A program made the position numbers and the translations under genes. DNA of 64,000 nucleotides from contig VWZX01001051.1 in NCBI GenBank assembly GCA_013399015.1, forward strand, positions 558,001-622,000, written 5' to 3'. This stretch comes from Galbula dea (taxonomy: Eukaryota > Chordata > Aves > Piciformes > Galbulidae). Below are positions 26,781 to 41,205 of this stretch, one piece after another; position 1 is the stretch's first letter, and the number at the start of each line of letters is the position of its first letter. Under the pieces are notes generated by a model that did not search any database, had not been told where the DNA came from, and was given only the letters and a program-made list of their open reading frames with translations.

Positions 26781-29700
26781 ATAAACAATTTCAATAACTC
26801 GTTCCCAAACATGTTAGATTTGTTTGCTCTGTATACATAGCAAGTTTACAGCTCCGTTGCACGAATCTATCTAGCTGTCCCTGCCTGTATTCAGCCGTGT
26901 TCAGCTGGGCAATGGCACCGGCAGCTCTCTGTTGAATAAATACGCCAAGGGAGACGCCTAGTGTGAAAGGCTGCTCATAGCACCTAGAGCTGCTCGTTGC
27001 GGTACCTGTGCTGCCGAGCTCTCTCTGCTACCATTCAAAAGCAAGCACGCACGTGTATGTAACGTTGTCAGCATATTTCCACACATTTTACTGTGAGTGG
27101 ACAGTTCAAAGAAGGGCTCCATGTAACGTGCAGTAATACCATATGAATGAATTGTCTGTGCACTAAGAATGGTGAATGTGAATGACAATAGAATAATAGC
27201 AATAAAAGCATCATTCTTACCTGGGTAAGAATTCTATGGTGAATGTGAATATTGCTTAATAGTGGACTGCACGCAATCAGGGTCTGATCATACTACACCT
27301 GCTGTTGCTGCTACTGAAGACTATACATGTGCTGATGAAAAAAATTACACAAAGCACCGTTAGGCAAGCGTTGGAGTGAAACACAAAGCACATGTCTTCG
27401 TGCCTTGCTGAAGAAACTCATGAGAACCAGGTGCAGTAACAACTTGATAAGAGTCATGAATCTCACATTGCAGCAGCTAGTCTGCTTTCAGGGATAAATT
27501 TGCCAAATACAGTAATCAAATTGGGTTTCCCTCGTAGCTATGATTTTCTTAAAGATGCTAACCGTCTGTGCCACTGCCTGTCACTACCTTCCTTAGAGTG
27601 GCACCCAAACACAGTCCCAGATCATTAGATACAGGTGTATCTACAGTCTAGCTCTAGAATCATTTGATTTCTCCCCTCCTAGACACTGTAATTTTTTCCT
27701 CTTTCTCTCCAAACTCTAACAAGGCTTTGATATTTAGATTAAGTATGCCGGTATTTGAAAGGTGTGGGAGGGGTTATTGTTTGGGGTTTTTTTGTTCTGT
27801 TTTCTTTTTCAGAGGGAAAACAAACGAGAAACTACAGTTTGTACATCACAGCTTATCTTCTCAGGCAGTTTGCTCTTTGTAAGTCTTGGGAGAAAACAAG
27901 ACCCAAGCAGCACTGCCTTGACAAATACAGGAAGAGTCATAAAATTGACACTAGTGTTTGAAAGAGAGAAGAACATCAGAGGAAGACAGTTAAAATAATA
28001 AAACTGTCCTACCTTTGCCAAGCTCCAGTAGTAAAGTCCGGGCACCGACAACATTCACATTTTTTTCCCCACAAAATGTAAGGTGTAAAGACAACAACTA
28101 GAAGGAAGGTAAAGGCCAGATCTCCTGGTCAGTCTTCACATTCTGAGTACGAGGCTTAAGAGCAACCCAAGTAGAAAGACACTCTCATAAGGGTTACAAT
28201 CCTGGACAAAGAGGAGTAAAACAAGGCTTGTGTTCATCCTGGAACTGGCTGCTGTGACTACATTACTGTCAAATTTAAAGTCAAAGACTTTAAAGCTAAA
28301 TAAGACCAACAACATACTTTGCCAAAATGTATGTTGATTGCTTGAAAGCTTCAAATATTAATGTCCTGGCATCTGAAAACAAGTTTTCGACTTAGTCTTA
28401 TGCAGCTGAGACTGGTTTCTTCCCTGTGCCCCTGGCTAAACCTAGGATGATTAGCTTCAATCTGAATGGAGTAAAGACATAAGAAATAGGTCATTGGTTC
28501 TAATGGAAGTGCAAGTGATTTTCATGAAATACTGAGGAGTTTCCAACCAGATCTTTTGCTGAACTAACCTTGGCATATGTCTGCATAACAATTAGTACCC
28601 CTCCAAAGCATGCTTTAGAAGCAGTCATCTTGCCTTTAGTAAATTATTCAGCTCAGCTACTCAGGAGTAGTACTGATCTGACTTACTAAGGAGATGAGTA
28701 CAATCTTAAAGCAAATGAAGATTTGACAGATTCCTCTGACTATAAAGGTAGCCGTTGAATTGGCTGAAGTGACTCAAGAGTCAGCCAGAAAACACCTGGC
28801 ATTATTTTTTTCAGAGGCCAGTGTCAGCAAAGGTGTGATTAATTGCAGCTAACATCTCTGAAATAGAGGTTTATACTTTAAGCCAAACATGATCCCCTGC
28901 AGTTAATGAAGGGAACAATTATCTCCAAGGATGATTCACCTCATATGTGCAATGCTTACTGACATAATAGTTCTGGGTTTTTTTGTTTTAGCACTGAAGA
29001 CAGAGGAAGAATTTTCTACTGATCCTTCTCCATCCCTCTCCCCTCTGCATTGCCACCCCAGCTTTAACAGGACTCTGCTTCATCCACTGGAGCATGATAA
29101 AATCTGTCTCGCCTTCCCCATTGAAAGTACTCTGATTTCTTGGTTTGTCTGTAGGAACATCCTATTTCCCAACTTGTCACTGAAGAAAATATATTTGGTA
29201 ATTATATCTATCTCATCTTGGAACACTATTAATGAGAAATGCCTCTTTCTCTTCATTCACTATGGAGGGAGACTAGATGAATAGATCAGACATGAAGCCT
29301 AGATGTTAGATGCAACAATGTAGCTGACGAGCACAAATATATTTACCATCAGGATAGCAACTGTCAAAGATCAGTGCACAGAAGCCAAGCAATATCTCTG
29401 ACTGTATGAAGTGAATGGGCAATGTGGAAACAAATAACTAGGTCTGCATGTTACCTGTAGCATGCAGATGATATTGAATCAACAACTGCTAGGAGGTAAT
29501 TCTAGGAAATTGCATGCTATCTGGCTATAAAACCACCTGATGATAAGTATTTTGTTGGTTTCAAGAGAACAGAACATTGAAGATCAGAGGGATCACAGTG
29601 GCTGAAACCAGATCTAGGAGTCCTATAATCCAAAGAGCAGAACACAGGGCAAGCATTGCCATGAGCTCCACCCCATCCCCTTCCCCCCACAACTGTCTTC

Positions 29701-30119
29701 CAGCAACTTGGAGCTTCCTTGGAAGCTTCTTGAACCAAAACAGATGTCACTGTATTTTGTAGCCCTTGGTGAATTTCTCTTACATGACTTTTTCTAGGGG
29801 GTTTTGAAGCCAGTGTTTTCAGCAACCACCCATGTTGCAGCATTTTCACTGTTTACTTACACATGGTGCAAAAAAACGTTTCCTTTTGGCTTGAACTGAC
29901 AGGGGTGTTTTAATTAATTTGGTGCCCTCTGGTTGCTCTACAGGGACAGACATTAAACAGTTGTTCCCTCTCTGCCTTCCCATGCAGCTCATGAGCTTTT
30001 ATCATGCCTTTAAGTCTTTTTAATACAGAAATGCATCTTCCTTGAGTCATCAGTCTTCTGATGTTGGATAAATGGTAAGCATTAAAAATAAAACAGGAGT
30101 TCTAAGTTACTCTGCAACC
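26781..30119. other. Intergenic, no gene seen
   Basis: This is unique-looking AT-rich sequence. The longest frame (28931-29284, 117 codons) has no recognisable domain. No RNA gene or recognisable repeat was identified. Confidence 0.7.
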
Positions 30120-30720
30120 TGTGTTCCTTGTAGAGAAGCCATTTGGGAATTGTGGTCGCCTTTGTTGCCTTTCTATGAATCTTTTCCTATTCTGCTACAT
30201 AAGTCTTCAGATGGCAGTACTAGAGCAGCCTGTATAGTCTGAGGGCACACTGAGGTTTGCATCATAGCACAGTGATAATTTCTGATTTCTCCTTATCTCT
30301 TTCTCTATAACACCTAATACCATGTATTATAACTCTCAGATCCCTTTCCTGAGTGGCAATTGGTAAGACAACCTACAATTTTATGCTTTACATTAGTAGT
30401 GTCTTTCCCCTCTCGGCATCATTTTATGTTTATCAAAACTGACTTTCATCTGCTATTTTAACAGCCAGTCACTGAGACCCATGAAGTCCTTCTGTAGTTC
30501 TTACAGAGACTCTTGATTTATTATTTACTACCCTGATTTATTAACATCAATAGATTTTTTTCTCCTTGCCAGTCACATCTTATTCCAGACTGCTTACAGC
30601 CATGTTATACAGTACAGATCCCTGCAGGACTTCACAAGTTACTCCACTGTGAAAGCTAACCTTTTACTTCAAACTCCTCTTTTCTGACTTTTCTCCAATT
30701 GTGAATGGCAGGATTGCTCT
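30120..30720 (-). mobile_element. Ancient CR1/L3-type LINE relic
   Basis: The + strand resembles the reverse of old amniote L3/CR1 LINE sequence. Recognisable phrases in order are 'ttgttgcctttctatgaatc', 'gactttcatctgctatttt', 'cagccagtcactgagaccca', 'tccttctgtagttcttacag' and 'cagatccctgcaggacttca'. Divergence is high, with many indels and no open frame, so it predates the other CR1 copies here. The boundaries are approximate. Confidence 0.6.
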
Positions 30721-32167
30721 ACAATTCTAATTATTTTTGAAAAGTGTTATGTTTTTTAAGCTGTTTATTCAATTATCTTAAATTGCTAAAGAGCAATTTC
30801 AAACTGTAGTAGAAGTTGAGGGTTTATATACTAAGTTGTGTGGGTTTCTTTAATTTTATCTCTTCCCTCCTCCAGAGAAATTTCACATCCCCTCTCAAAT
30901 TTGAGAGCTGCTGGTAAAGAGGGTTCAGGTGAATTACTCGAAGCTGTTGCTGCTTGTAACTCTCAGGACTGAGTTTCTATTGAGCATGCATATATGGAAA
31001 GCAATATGGAAAGAAAGTTTTGTTAAAATAAAAAAGGCAAACCATGTAGTAAACAGAATATCTCCTTGTATTATACATACATTTTCCTTTCTGTAATAGG
31101 CATTTCCCTCTTTTTTAATTTACAAAGCAACACTAACAATGAAACCCCAACAAGCAGAGCTTACTATGACTAACAGAATGAAAGAGACATAAGTCCAAAA
31201 GAAGGAAGATATGACTTATTTAAAACTTGAGCAAGACAAACCTTTATAATGACAAAAAAAACCCAGGAAGAAAATATTTCATTTACTATAACTGCTTGCC
31301 TGGTGCCTTCTAACAATTGCTTTGAGAAGAACTAATAGGAATGACAAAAAACCACAGCCACCACAGTTACCACATAAGACCATAAAATACCGTTAGCAAC
31401 CTGCTACCCAGTGGCTCCTTAGCCCAGAGGAGCATTATTTCCCCTTTGCCATCTTCACCTGCTGGTTTGGGACCACTGTCAGGGCATGCCACTGTCCCTG
31501 AGGAGTTGACCTGCTGCCTGTGCTCAGCCCCTGAAGCATCGCTGCCTCTGGAGATGCTGTTTGCTGCTCACAGCCACTTCCTTACTGCATGTATATATGT
31601 GTTGCCCTATACAGCTACAACAATGTCTGCATAAAGTTTAATCCTTCCCTCTATCATGTATACTTGCCCTGAGGCCAGACACTTCCTTTTTTCCCATAGA
31701 GCTACAGTCACTCTATTTTATATTTTTAAGCAAATTAATTTGTGATGCTTCAAAGGAAATCAAAAACAAGTGAGCAGGATCTGTGTCTGGAGAACCATTT
31801 GCCCATGAAATGGCAATGCAGTGCTGTATTCTACAACTAGATTCCCAAACCCTCTAAAAAGACAAATCCAAACTCTGTCTGAAATCCATTCCCTGAGTGT
31901 CTCAAGCACCACCTGCTTCTTGCTAAGAGAAAACCCTCCAGAAACCAACTTCATGCTGAAAATATTAACCATACCTAGGCAGGATAAATTAATTTTAGCA
32001 AAATTCACATCAGATGGCAAATAACATCATAAATCATTCTGCAGGAAGTTTACCAGCATAAAACTAGGTACAGAGGTAAATTGTCACAGAAACCTGCCAT
32101 TTTAAGATACTATAAAAAAAGTGACAAAATTATACTTATGCAATTAGCATATTACTAACTGTGCAGT

Positions 32168-32204
32168 GGACCCAAACCAGGACATTCTAACCCAAACCAG
32201 GACA
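32168..32204 (-). repeat. Two tandem LTR-terminus motifs
   Basis: The 14-mer cccaaaccaggaca occurs at 32171-32184 and 32191-32204, period 20. It equals, in reverse, the tgtcctggtttggg end of the LTR family seen at 8381 and 41205. The second copy with its flank (ttctaacccaaaccaggaca) matches the solo LTR end at 19 of 20 positions. No full LTR is evident alongside. Confidence 0.5.
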
Positions 32205-35200
32205 AAAGTGCTTTTATTTATTAGGTGCTGATTATCCCTTAACGGTATGATCACAGATCAAAATTTAATTGAAATGTATGGTACTCAAAAACAGAAGAAA
32301 CTACTACCAAATGGTACATAACCACACACTTGGATTTATAAGACACTTCTCTGTCTTTGCCAGGGAGTCCATGGTATTGTAAGCTGGCCATACACAGAAA
32401 TATCCTATTGAATTGAGATCTTACAGACAGATTTTCTAAGATATTCAGATGCCTGTAAGTAGAGGCAAGATCGAAGGACTTGATCCCAAACTCATCATGG
32501 GAACTAGGAAAATCCTTCCTTTTAACCATTTAAGATGAAAAATCAGATTTTTTTTCAGGATAATCCCTCAGATGTTGATAAACCTGATGTTGATAACCCA
32601 AACATTTACTAGTGCCTCAGTTTCCAAGAGGATCTTTCTGGAAACCTGCTCTTCCTGACAACACCTTCTCATCTCACCTTGTTTCATCCTCCCTGATGAC
32701 CCTGAATCCCAACAAGAGAAGCTCCCACATCGCCCATTTACCCAAAAGAGGCAAGTGGCCCCTGCAGTTTTGTGTTCATACCTACTCTTTGTGGCACTTT
32801 ACCCCCTGTGTAACAGCTAGAGTTGCTGCTGTGTCATGATTTAAGCTGTACTACTATTAGACAGCCCTGCAAATGGATGGTTGGATCAAACTCCTCTTAG
32901 TTTAGCATTTCTGCTGTGGACAGCTGGTCTATATGTTATAAAGATGCTTGTTTAATAGCCTAGCATGCAATCAATGGATAGGAAAAAGCAATTGATGAAG
33001 GTCTGAATGTAAAGTCAGGCTTGAGATGACAATTTCAGGATGGCTGACCACAGCTTTATCAATGCCATAAATCAAGTTACAAATACAAATTCTTAAATTA
33101 ATAAATTACAGTTTAATGAGCTACAGCAAGCCAAGTGGTCAGGACAGTCTGGATCACCTTCAAGGGTCTGACATTCTGTGCCCTTTAATTTGCCACTTAT
33201 AAACAAGATTTCTGTGCTTTTCTGTAGTCCCCCTAAAAGTGTCCCTTGTTAACTGATTTCCTGTTTGCAGTTTTAAAACACAACGTAAACAGCCAGGTTT
33301 GGGGTATTTTGTTTCAAATAGTCTTATTACTTGTGGAGCTGATTTTGACTGCTAAGTTCTTTGCAGATGCAGACATTTCCTAGCTAGAGTGGAGTATATG
33401 ATGAATTTAGTTCTGCCCATCTTTACTCCAATATAATTCCTGATACTTGCAGAACCAAGTCCTGGGAAATGTGAGAATGATATTAAAGGACAGTTTATTC
33501 TATTGAGGTCCAAAATTTCAAAGTAGGATTGTGGAAAAGATTGATAATTTGAAAAGATTGTACCATTTGGTGTATCAGCATTATTTACAATTGAGAAGAT
33601 TGGGAAGCAGCAATAAAAAAAAAAGGCTCAACTTAAATGTGTGAGGACAGCATCCACATTCATTAATTCATTTTCCCAGTGACTCACATAGAAAATGGGT
33701 TTGTGCATTTGCTGCCACCACATATCACAACTACTTCTGAAAAGTATAAGCAGCAGCCTGGCTCTTTTGTCATGTTTTAATAATGACAGATGGATTCATT
33801 AAGGCAGTATACACTTTTCAAACAGCTTTTCCTTTGGGGGAAAAGATAAGCAGGCAGAAACAGGATAAGCATTTAGAAGTATCCTGTGTACTGTGAGACA
33901 GACCTTGCTGCTTTAGCATCCTTAAACATGCAAAATCCTAGGAATTTGACATGGATGACTGCCACCACTTTAAGTCCCTTTATCAGTTCATCACAAGATT
34001 TTAAAGGGTATGATTTTTTAATTTTTTTTTTTTTTAATCACAAATGATGATGTCAGAAAAGGACAGGCATGTAGGGAGTCTTGCCAAATTACACTCCCTA
34101 TAGTGCAGAGAAAGGACATAAGAAATCTGGCTAGACATTACTGTATCTTTCAACATTACCCCATCAGTGGTTCCCACCCCCCCCAATTCATTCTGAGGGT
34201 ATTCAAGCCAGCAATTAATTGAGCATTGGAAAAAAAGCCTGCTATGTGCTGTCCTCTGCTGCAGGGTCCCAGGGCAGTCCCCAGTCCTTACAGCATGTTC
34301 CAGCAATGCTGTACTTTGCAGCTGAATTTTCTCAGCAATGTAACAGACATAACACAACAACATGCTCCAGCATGTGTGCCTGACCTAACTGCTGATGCCA
34401 TTTCACCCTCAGTTCATCAACCTGCTTCCCATATAGTCACCATTCAATTCAACAACAGAGATTACAAATACCCATGTGTAACATGGATTTCTCTTTCTCC
34501 ATTTCTCCTTCAATGGTCTAAGTTGCTGTAGCAGCTACTATGTGTAATAAGCAAACTTGTTCATCTTTCTTGAACATCACTACTCAAAGAAAACGGTCGG
34601 TACTGGAAAGAGAGCTCCTTTAGTACTTGATAAAGGCAGAAAATAGTTTATTATACATTTCTTCTCCAGTTTGTATCTGATATTTATCAAAAGCCTTGAT
34701 GTAATCATCCTAGAGCTCCAGCTTGCCCCAAGAGGATTTGGTTTGGCAAAGGGACCTTCTCTAGAAAGCAAGAATGTCTGGAAATACTTACCTGAGTCAG
34801 TCAGCAAACAATTGTTGTGGATTAAGACCCCCCTGCTACTATTGTTAATAATCCCTCTCAGGCCACAGCAGAGCTGTTGGTCATTCCTGCCACAGGGGTT
34901 CCTGTTCACAGCCTAGAATCTGGACAAAGAGCCACCTTCTGCACCAGCCCAGTGGTTGCAAAGCTCTTGGTCTGGAATATCTTGTGCGGCCTGGTGAGAA
35001 GGCTTTCATGGGCTGGAAGTCCTAACCCTGTCTATTCTGCACAATGGGAAGTAAGCCTCCTTTGTGACCAAAATACGTATCACAGAAGGGACACACTTGA
35101 AATTTAGGAAGAGCAGATGGCTCCAACCACATGCCCAAGCATATACAAACAGCCTTCTCACAGGATTAGATGTACTTTCATTGTAGGATGGAGAACACCA

Positions 35201-38200
35201 GCAGTTTAGCCATTTACTAGCTGTGCTTCCCGCAACACGACCAAAAAGATCCTGCAGAGCTCTTGAGAAAAAGGGGATCATGTGCCATATAATTCATGCA
35301 CCCCACTGTCTGGGAAAAGGGAAGAAGGAAGCTGATTTAGGGGCAAATGTCTGAGAAGCAGAAGTTATTCTGTAAGCTGCAAGAAGGACAACCTGTTTTA
35401 GTCCATGCAGTGAAGCATCTCAAATATACACTGAAGACACCATGGCCCAAAACACCTTCCTCTCTCGTAATCAAAGCACTCCCTTACATATAGGCTGACA
35501 AGGGCACTGATTTGTCTTCGCTCATCATAAGTTAGTGCTGTAAGTCATATCTTATTCAATAAATGGGGAACAACTTCACACACACCTTCTACCTTGTAAA
35601 TTGTTTATTCCTGCTTAGACCATGAAATGCAGGGTTCAGACACATGAAAGAAAGAAAAATCTTGCCTGGGGAAGACATTGTATTTTAATTGAGAGTAAGA
35701 CAGTGTCCAGGTGCCTCACTGTATGTTGTGAATTTCTCATTTTAGTGTGTCCTGTAAAACTGGGGAAAACACTTTCCCCTGAGGATCCCTAACCCCCATG
35801 TGGCTCTGGAGTCTGATTCTCAAATATATTTAACCACCTAATCCCACTGGAGAATTCCAGCCTTCACGTGTCATAGGATTTTGAAAAGTGCTGAACTCCT
35901 ATAGATTTCAATGCTTTAAATAGTACAGTTGACTTTTTTTTTAAGTCATATATTTAAAATGTTTTATATATTTATAAATATATTTAAATATATTTAAATA
36001 TATAAATATATTTAAAATGCATTGCAACATCTTAGAGAAGCATATTTTTTTCTTAAATCCTATGTTATTTAGAATATCTGTTGCTTAAATTTCAGAACTT
36101 TTGAAGGAAAAAAAAAATCAGACTTCATCGTGCACTTCCTGATTTTTTAATTCATACTAGAAAGACTTTTGACATGACTAGAACTACTATTGGGCCCGAA
36201 ATAGATTTCCATATACTCCCCAGTGACAGCTGAGTAGCATAATGATGCTTTATCTCATGTAAGTGGAAAAATAACTTGCTTTTCCAGCACACACACAGAG
36301 CTTTATATAAAGAATAATCCCACTGGAAAAAGGATTCTTCAGCTTTGAATTCCTGCACCCAAAAGGGCCTCAGCTGCAGCAGCCTCTGGAGAAGCCAGAA
36401 GGAGAGAAACCTCATGCAAGTTTAGGGTTCACTAGGAGGTAGGCATTTCTATTAAGACCAAAAGAAAATAGATTATAGTACTCTTATGTCTGAGTGCTGC
36501 TAAATTACTTTTATTTTTTTAAGTACTGGTACATTATACTTCCTGCTGGATCAGTGTTGTGCTTATATATTCCAATTTTCAGGCTACAACTATTTGAGTC
36601 ACATTTGTTTGGGATGTACAGCATATGCTTTCAGTATGGTTTGGGATTTGTTTCCATTCTCTTACCGATTGCTTCATTTCATTTATTATAGTGGGAGGAT
36701 TACAGTGTTAAAATTAATCCAGAAGCACTTCTCCCCACTTCCAGCTCTAAATTAAAGCCTAGGTCTCCTGACCTGCCATGCCCAATAGCATCAATATCAG
36801 CTCAAGACCTGGCCAAGTCCTGCCCGAGTGTGCACGCCACCGGAAAATGTTGGATTATCCAGACAGAAAAGCTCACTGCACCAAGTCCCTGGGATGGAGC
36901 CCACCAGTTTAGGACTGCATTGACCCACAGGGCATGGTGTATTGGGCATTGCAGGTCTCCTGGGTAATTTTAAAAGGCACAGCAGGTGTATTCCAAACAA
37001 ACTGAAATGCTACAGCTTGAGATCCCCATCCCAGGTGTGCATTCACTACAGGGTGACACCAAGGAGGTCCATGCTGTGTAAAGCTGGTCAGCAACTTCAC
37101 ATTGTGTGATGGAAGGCTTGGCCAAGCCCCAGGACTGTTTGACACTGGAGCAATGCTTGTCTGCTGCTCTAATTCTTACAGAAGATAACCAACATTTTCA
37201 ACCAGGTCATACACTGCTTTTCTACTTTTCTAAATGAAAAAAGAAACAGGAACCTGAAAGCATTCATAAAATACAAATACTTGCCATGTACATTTCTTCC
37301 TGGAATTAAAGCAGGAAGAATTGTAGATGTTGCTCATACCTTTTGACCAAGTAACCTTCAAGACCAGAACTGAAAAGAGTTCAAATATGCAGAACCTCAC
37401 CCTTGCAGACCTATGGTCTGCCATGAACCTCTAACCTCTCTAGTGAATATTGTGAGCTTTCCACAACAATTGTCTGCAGCAATATGATAATAAAGCTACT
37501 GTGGAAAGTCTTTCCCAGAGACACTTTGGACAACTACATCCAGCATACCAGAATTATATATGATAAAAATTAATTGAGGGAAGACTCAATCAAGCACAGA
37601 ATGACCAATCTCTAAAAAAAGTAGTTCTATGTCAGTTTGAACAAATAATTTGGTAATAATTATATATTATTTCTCTTTCTTCCCCTAAATCATAAAGAAG
37701 GACCTCCTTGCCTCTGTTTGTAATTGCTAAAAGTTACCTATATAAGTATGCCTGTGCATAGGTATTTCCACTGGTGCAACAGGATGTGAAAATAAACTTG
37801 ATTACATCTTACTCTGAGATCTTATATAAACTTATTTCTTTTTAATGAGTCTAAAATTTGATTTTTTAAAAATGAATGGCTTTATCATACATCCAGCAAA
37901 ATTTTCTCTGTGACTAAAGAGCTAATTGGCATTCAAGACCATCAAAAAATCACTGTAGTTATTGTGAGTGTAATTTTAAGCTCCTGCTTCTGGAAATCAT
38001 GGCCAAATAAAACAGAAAATATGACCACAGTTGATATTCCATGGTGTGTGAACAGAGTGTGGGCCGTGGCTCTCAAGCATCCTGCAAACTGTGTGAACCA
38101 CTGTATCCATTATAATTGCAGTAAAAAGCAATTTTCCACAGCACTTCTCATTTAAAGAAAAATTCCTCTTAAAATGCTCTTTTGGGGGGCAGTGCAGCAA

Positions 38201-40475
38201 ATCTCCCAAGGATTGCTGAGCTGAAAGGATCAACCTTACAGGAGCAGGAAGGCAGAGCTGCTGAGGAGGGTGCTGGGCAGCCTACAGGGCTGGGGCAGCA
38301 TCTTAGACCCAGGCTCCCTGCAGTTAAGCCTCAGTATCAGCCAGGCTAGTCCTTATTTTGCCTTGAGTACTAAGCTGTGCCCCTGCCCTTGTTTACCCTC
38401 AGCAGCAGTAGCCCCCTCCTTTTGAAAGTGAAGGAACAGTTTCAGACACCAGAGGATTTGGAGGAGGGGATCTGGGTATTTTAATGTTGTTCAGGCTTCA
38501 GTCATCATGACTATCACTTTACAGCTTGGCACATAAACAGTCCTTTTCTGAAGCATAAGAAAATGAATATATCGCAACTATAGTTGAGGCCTCCTGGCCC
38601 AAATCTGTTCCTGCTAAAACTTCAGGGGTTTCAGTGGACTTTCAGCAAGAATAAACTTAGCTGTCTAGTTGTACTTTACAATACACTATTTCTGATTAAA
38701 AGAGTTTACATGAATATAAAGATTTGTTTCCATATATATTAATTCAAAATGGCATTCAAACTTATTCATGCAACCAAGTGCATTGTTTATAAACAATAAA
38801 ACTTCTTATAGATGGAAAAAACAGAGAATAAAAAGTAATAGGATGACTATTCATTTTATTAAAATGAATGTAAGGAAGAATGGTATTGCTGAAATGGTGT
38901 ATTAAAACAAGACCACACACCAAAATACTTTTTTTCCTCATAGTCCTTATCTTCCACAGAAAAAACAGACTTGAGGACATGGATTATAAGAAGAAGACAT
39001 GGTCATGACACCCTTCAGAGCAAACCAATTCTGCTTAAGAAGCCAAATTTCACAAGCACTTTTCTGAAAGGAGTTTTCAGTGTCTTACTTATTAGAAAGT
39101 TTAGAAATAACAAGTTTCACATTTCAAAGTTCTGTCATTTTTGTAATTCACCCAGGCAATAAATGTGAGAAATTTGTACCCTGTGAAAAATGTGCATTTC
39201 AGGCGCTGGTAGGATGCAGCTGTCTCAGCCCTTGTTTACTTGGTTTCTCTTCTACAAGTTCAGCATGGGGGATTTTAGAGTTATTGTGCTTTCTCTCAGT
39301 TGCCCAAAGTCACCATACCTTTATTCCATACTGAGTAGCTGCATATACAACCGTGTGACACCTACCCTCCTGGCTTTCAGTGCTTACCTTTCTGGCTTTA
39401 TCAGGAGCCCTTTTTTCCCTTCTTCCAAGGGGAACTCCCAATTTACAGGACAGACACCTTCTCCCTGACTGGTTATTAAGCCACCCATATTTCCAGCAAT
39501 CAAACAGCTTCATATTACCTGAGTGACACACTTTCCACTGCATGAGACACCTGCATGGGATGCGTCTTTGGCCTTTGTATGACAGGAATGACCTCCTACA
39601 TTACTTCATGACCACTTGGTCTCAGACTTTGCAAGGAAGGCGAGGGTGGATGCTTAAACAAAAGATGAGGCCCAAAATCTCTCCAATTAATCATGCAGAG
39701 ATTATGAGCTCAAATATTAACTACTTAGGTGCTGCTCAAGTCTTCACTACTTAGGTCCTGCACACACCCAGGAGAACAGCACTCACCTATTTGCAGAAGT
39801 TTTGGAGTTAAACAGTTCACATTTTGGAGTTCACAGCACCATATATACCCAAGAAAAAGGACTGAAGGACTCCCAGTTGCTTATCTGAGATACAATTTTA
39901 ATGAAACTCAGGAGTCATAGGACCCAAACAACAGCCTTTGACAGGCATACCCAGGGGAGAAGGGAGTTTGGTCATCTGTTGCTAGTAGCAGCTTAATACT
40001 ATCCAACAAAGAGAGAATCATGTTAATGAGGACCAGAGCAAAGGCACCCACCTCCCAAATGCCTAAATGACTCTACTCCAGCAAGGTTTTAAAGCTACTT
40101 TTTAAAATCAATGGGATAATTCAGTTAAATCTTAGGTTTTTTGCTGTGATATCTACTGTCTATAAAAACACTTGCTACAAGTCTACATGTAAGGTTTAAA
40201 GTCAAGGAAGGGATTTCAGACATATACCTCGGATGCATCTTCAGCATGGCCTGCAGAGATCTTTCCTCCTCTGCTTTTCAAAGTGCTCAGGCAGTGATAT
40301 TCGTAATTGCACTATTAACTCAATTTGAAGATGCTCCAAAAGGACAATTGTAGAAAAAAATACTTTTAAGAATAGAAATACAAGTAGTATTTCTTCAAAG
40401 CATCACAAAGTGCACAGAAAGACAAATAAATCTAGTATTTTTCATGCTAGTAAAAAAATATAAAAGAAACACATA
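32205..40475. other. Intergenic, no gene seen
   Basis: This is a gene desert with short frames only (none above ~110 codons and none with recognisable domains). It includes a 14 bp T run at 34022-34035 and an AT-only tract at 35945-36018. It probably lies wholly between LIN7A and MYF5. I cannot exclude noncoding transcripts. Confidence 0.65.
35945..36018. repeat. AT-rich low-complexity repeat
   Basis: Repeated tatttaaata and ataaatatattt units give a nearly pure A/T stretch of ~70 bp with strong self-complementarity. Confidence 0.85.
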
Positions 40476-41205
40476 TGTCAAGGGTCAAGGCTGGGCCAAC
40501 CACTAGCCCAGTGGCAGACACTCTTTCTTATCCTCTTTTCCCCCTCACCCCAGGATGGGAAAGGGGATAAGAGGGAGAGAGAGACTTATGGATTGGAAAA
40601 TTAAAACTACTTTAACGATAATAACAATGATAAAATAAAATACATTAAAATATGTTCAAAACCAATACAAACCCAAACACCCCTTGATGATAACTATGTC
40701 ACCATCATCACTGATACTGAGTCAGAAGTCCTGAGCAGCAGATGGGAACCAGGCTTAGGGGCTGGATTCTGGTACTGGAAGCAGGAACATGTGGATCAGG
40801 ATTGAGGGCAGAACAGACAGAGTTCTCCTCAGATGCTGACCACTGAAGAAGAGCAGGAGATGAAAGGGGCAGAAGAAGGAACTGATCCTCAGTTTTATAT
40901 TGAACTTGACATATATGGGATGGAATAATTAGTTGGTCAGCTTAGGGTCACCTGTCCTCTCTGCTCCCCCTTGAAAGTGCAGTTTTTACTCTGCACCCCC
41001 CAACACAAGACACAAGATTTAGCAGTGACCTTGGTTTGCATACCAATACCTGGTAGTAGATCTAAACATTAGGTCTTATCACTGCTAGAAGCAGACAGTG
41101 TCTGTAAAAACATGCTGTTAGTTTCACAAAGTACAGTTACTTAGAGGAGCTTTAGCTAAAAGCAAAATCACTGAACAGAATTCTGTTCTAACTCAAACCA
41201 GGACA
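40476..41205 (-). mobile_element. Solo LTR, avian ERVL-like
   Basis: This is a 730 bp element in reverse orientation. Its ends are tgtc...gaca on either strand: read on the - strand it starts TGTCCTGGTTTGAGTTAG and ends CCTTGACA. It is flanked by acata and ccata, a 5 bp target duplication with one mismatch, as expected for ERVL-class integration. On the - strand a TATA motif (ATATAAAA) lies at about 40893-40900. The sequence 'GGACAGGTGACC' just upstream resembles U3 of common avian ERVL LTRs. No internal viral gene or second LTR is present, so it is the product of LTR-LTR recombination. Family assignment is from memory of typical avian LTRs. Confidence 0.82.

Noticed and set aside
26051..26812. 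253-codon - strand frame as a host gene
   Set aside because: It is the CR1 reverse-transcriptase C-terminus. The first ~25 residues are antisense of another CR1 tail and flank, so it is not a host protein.
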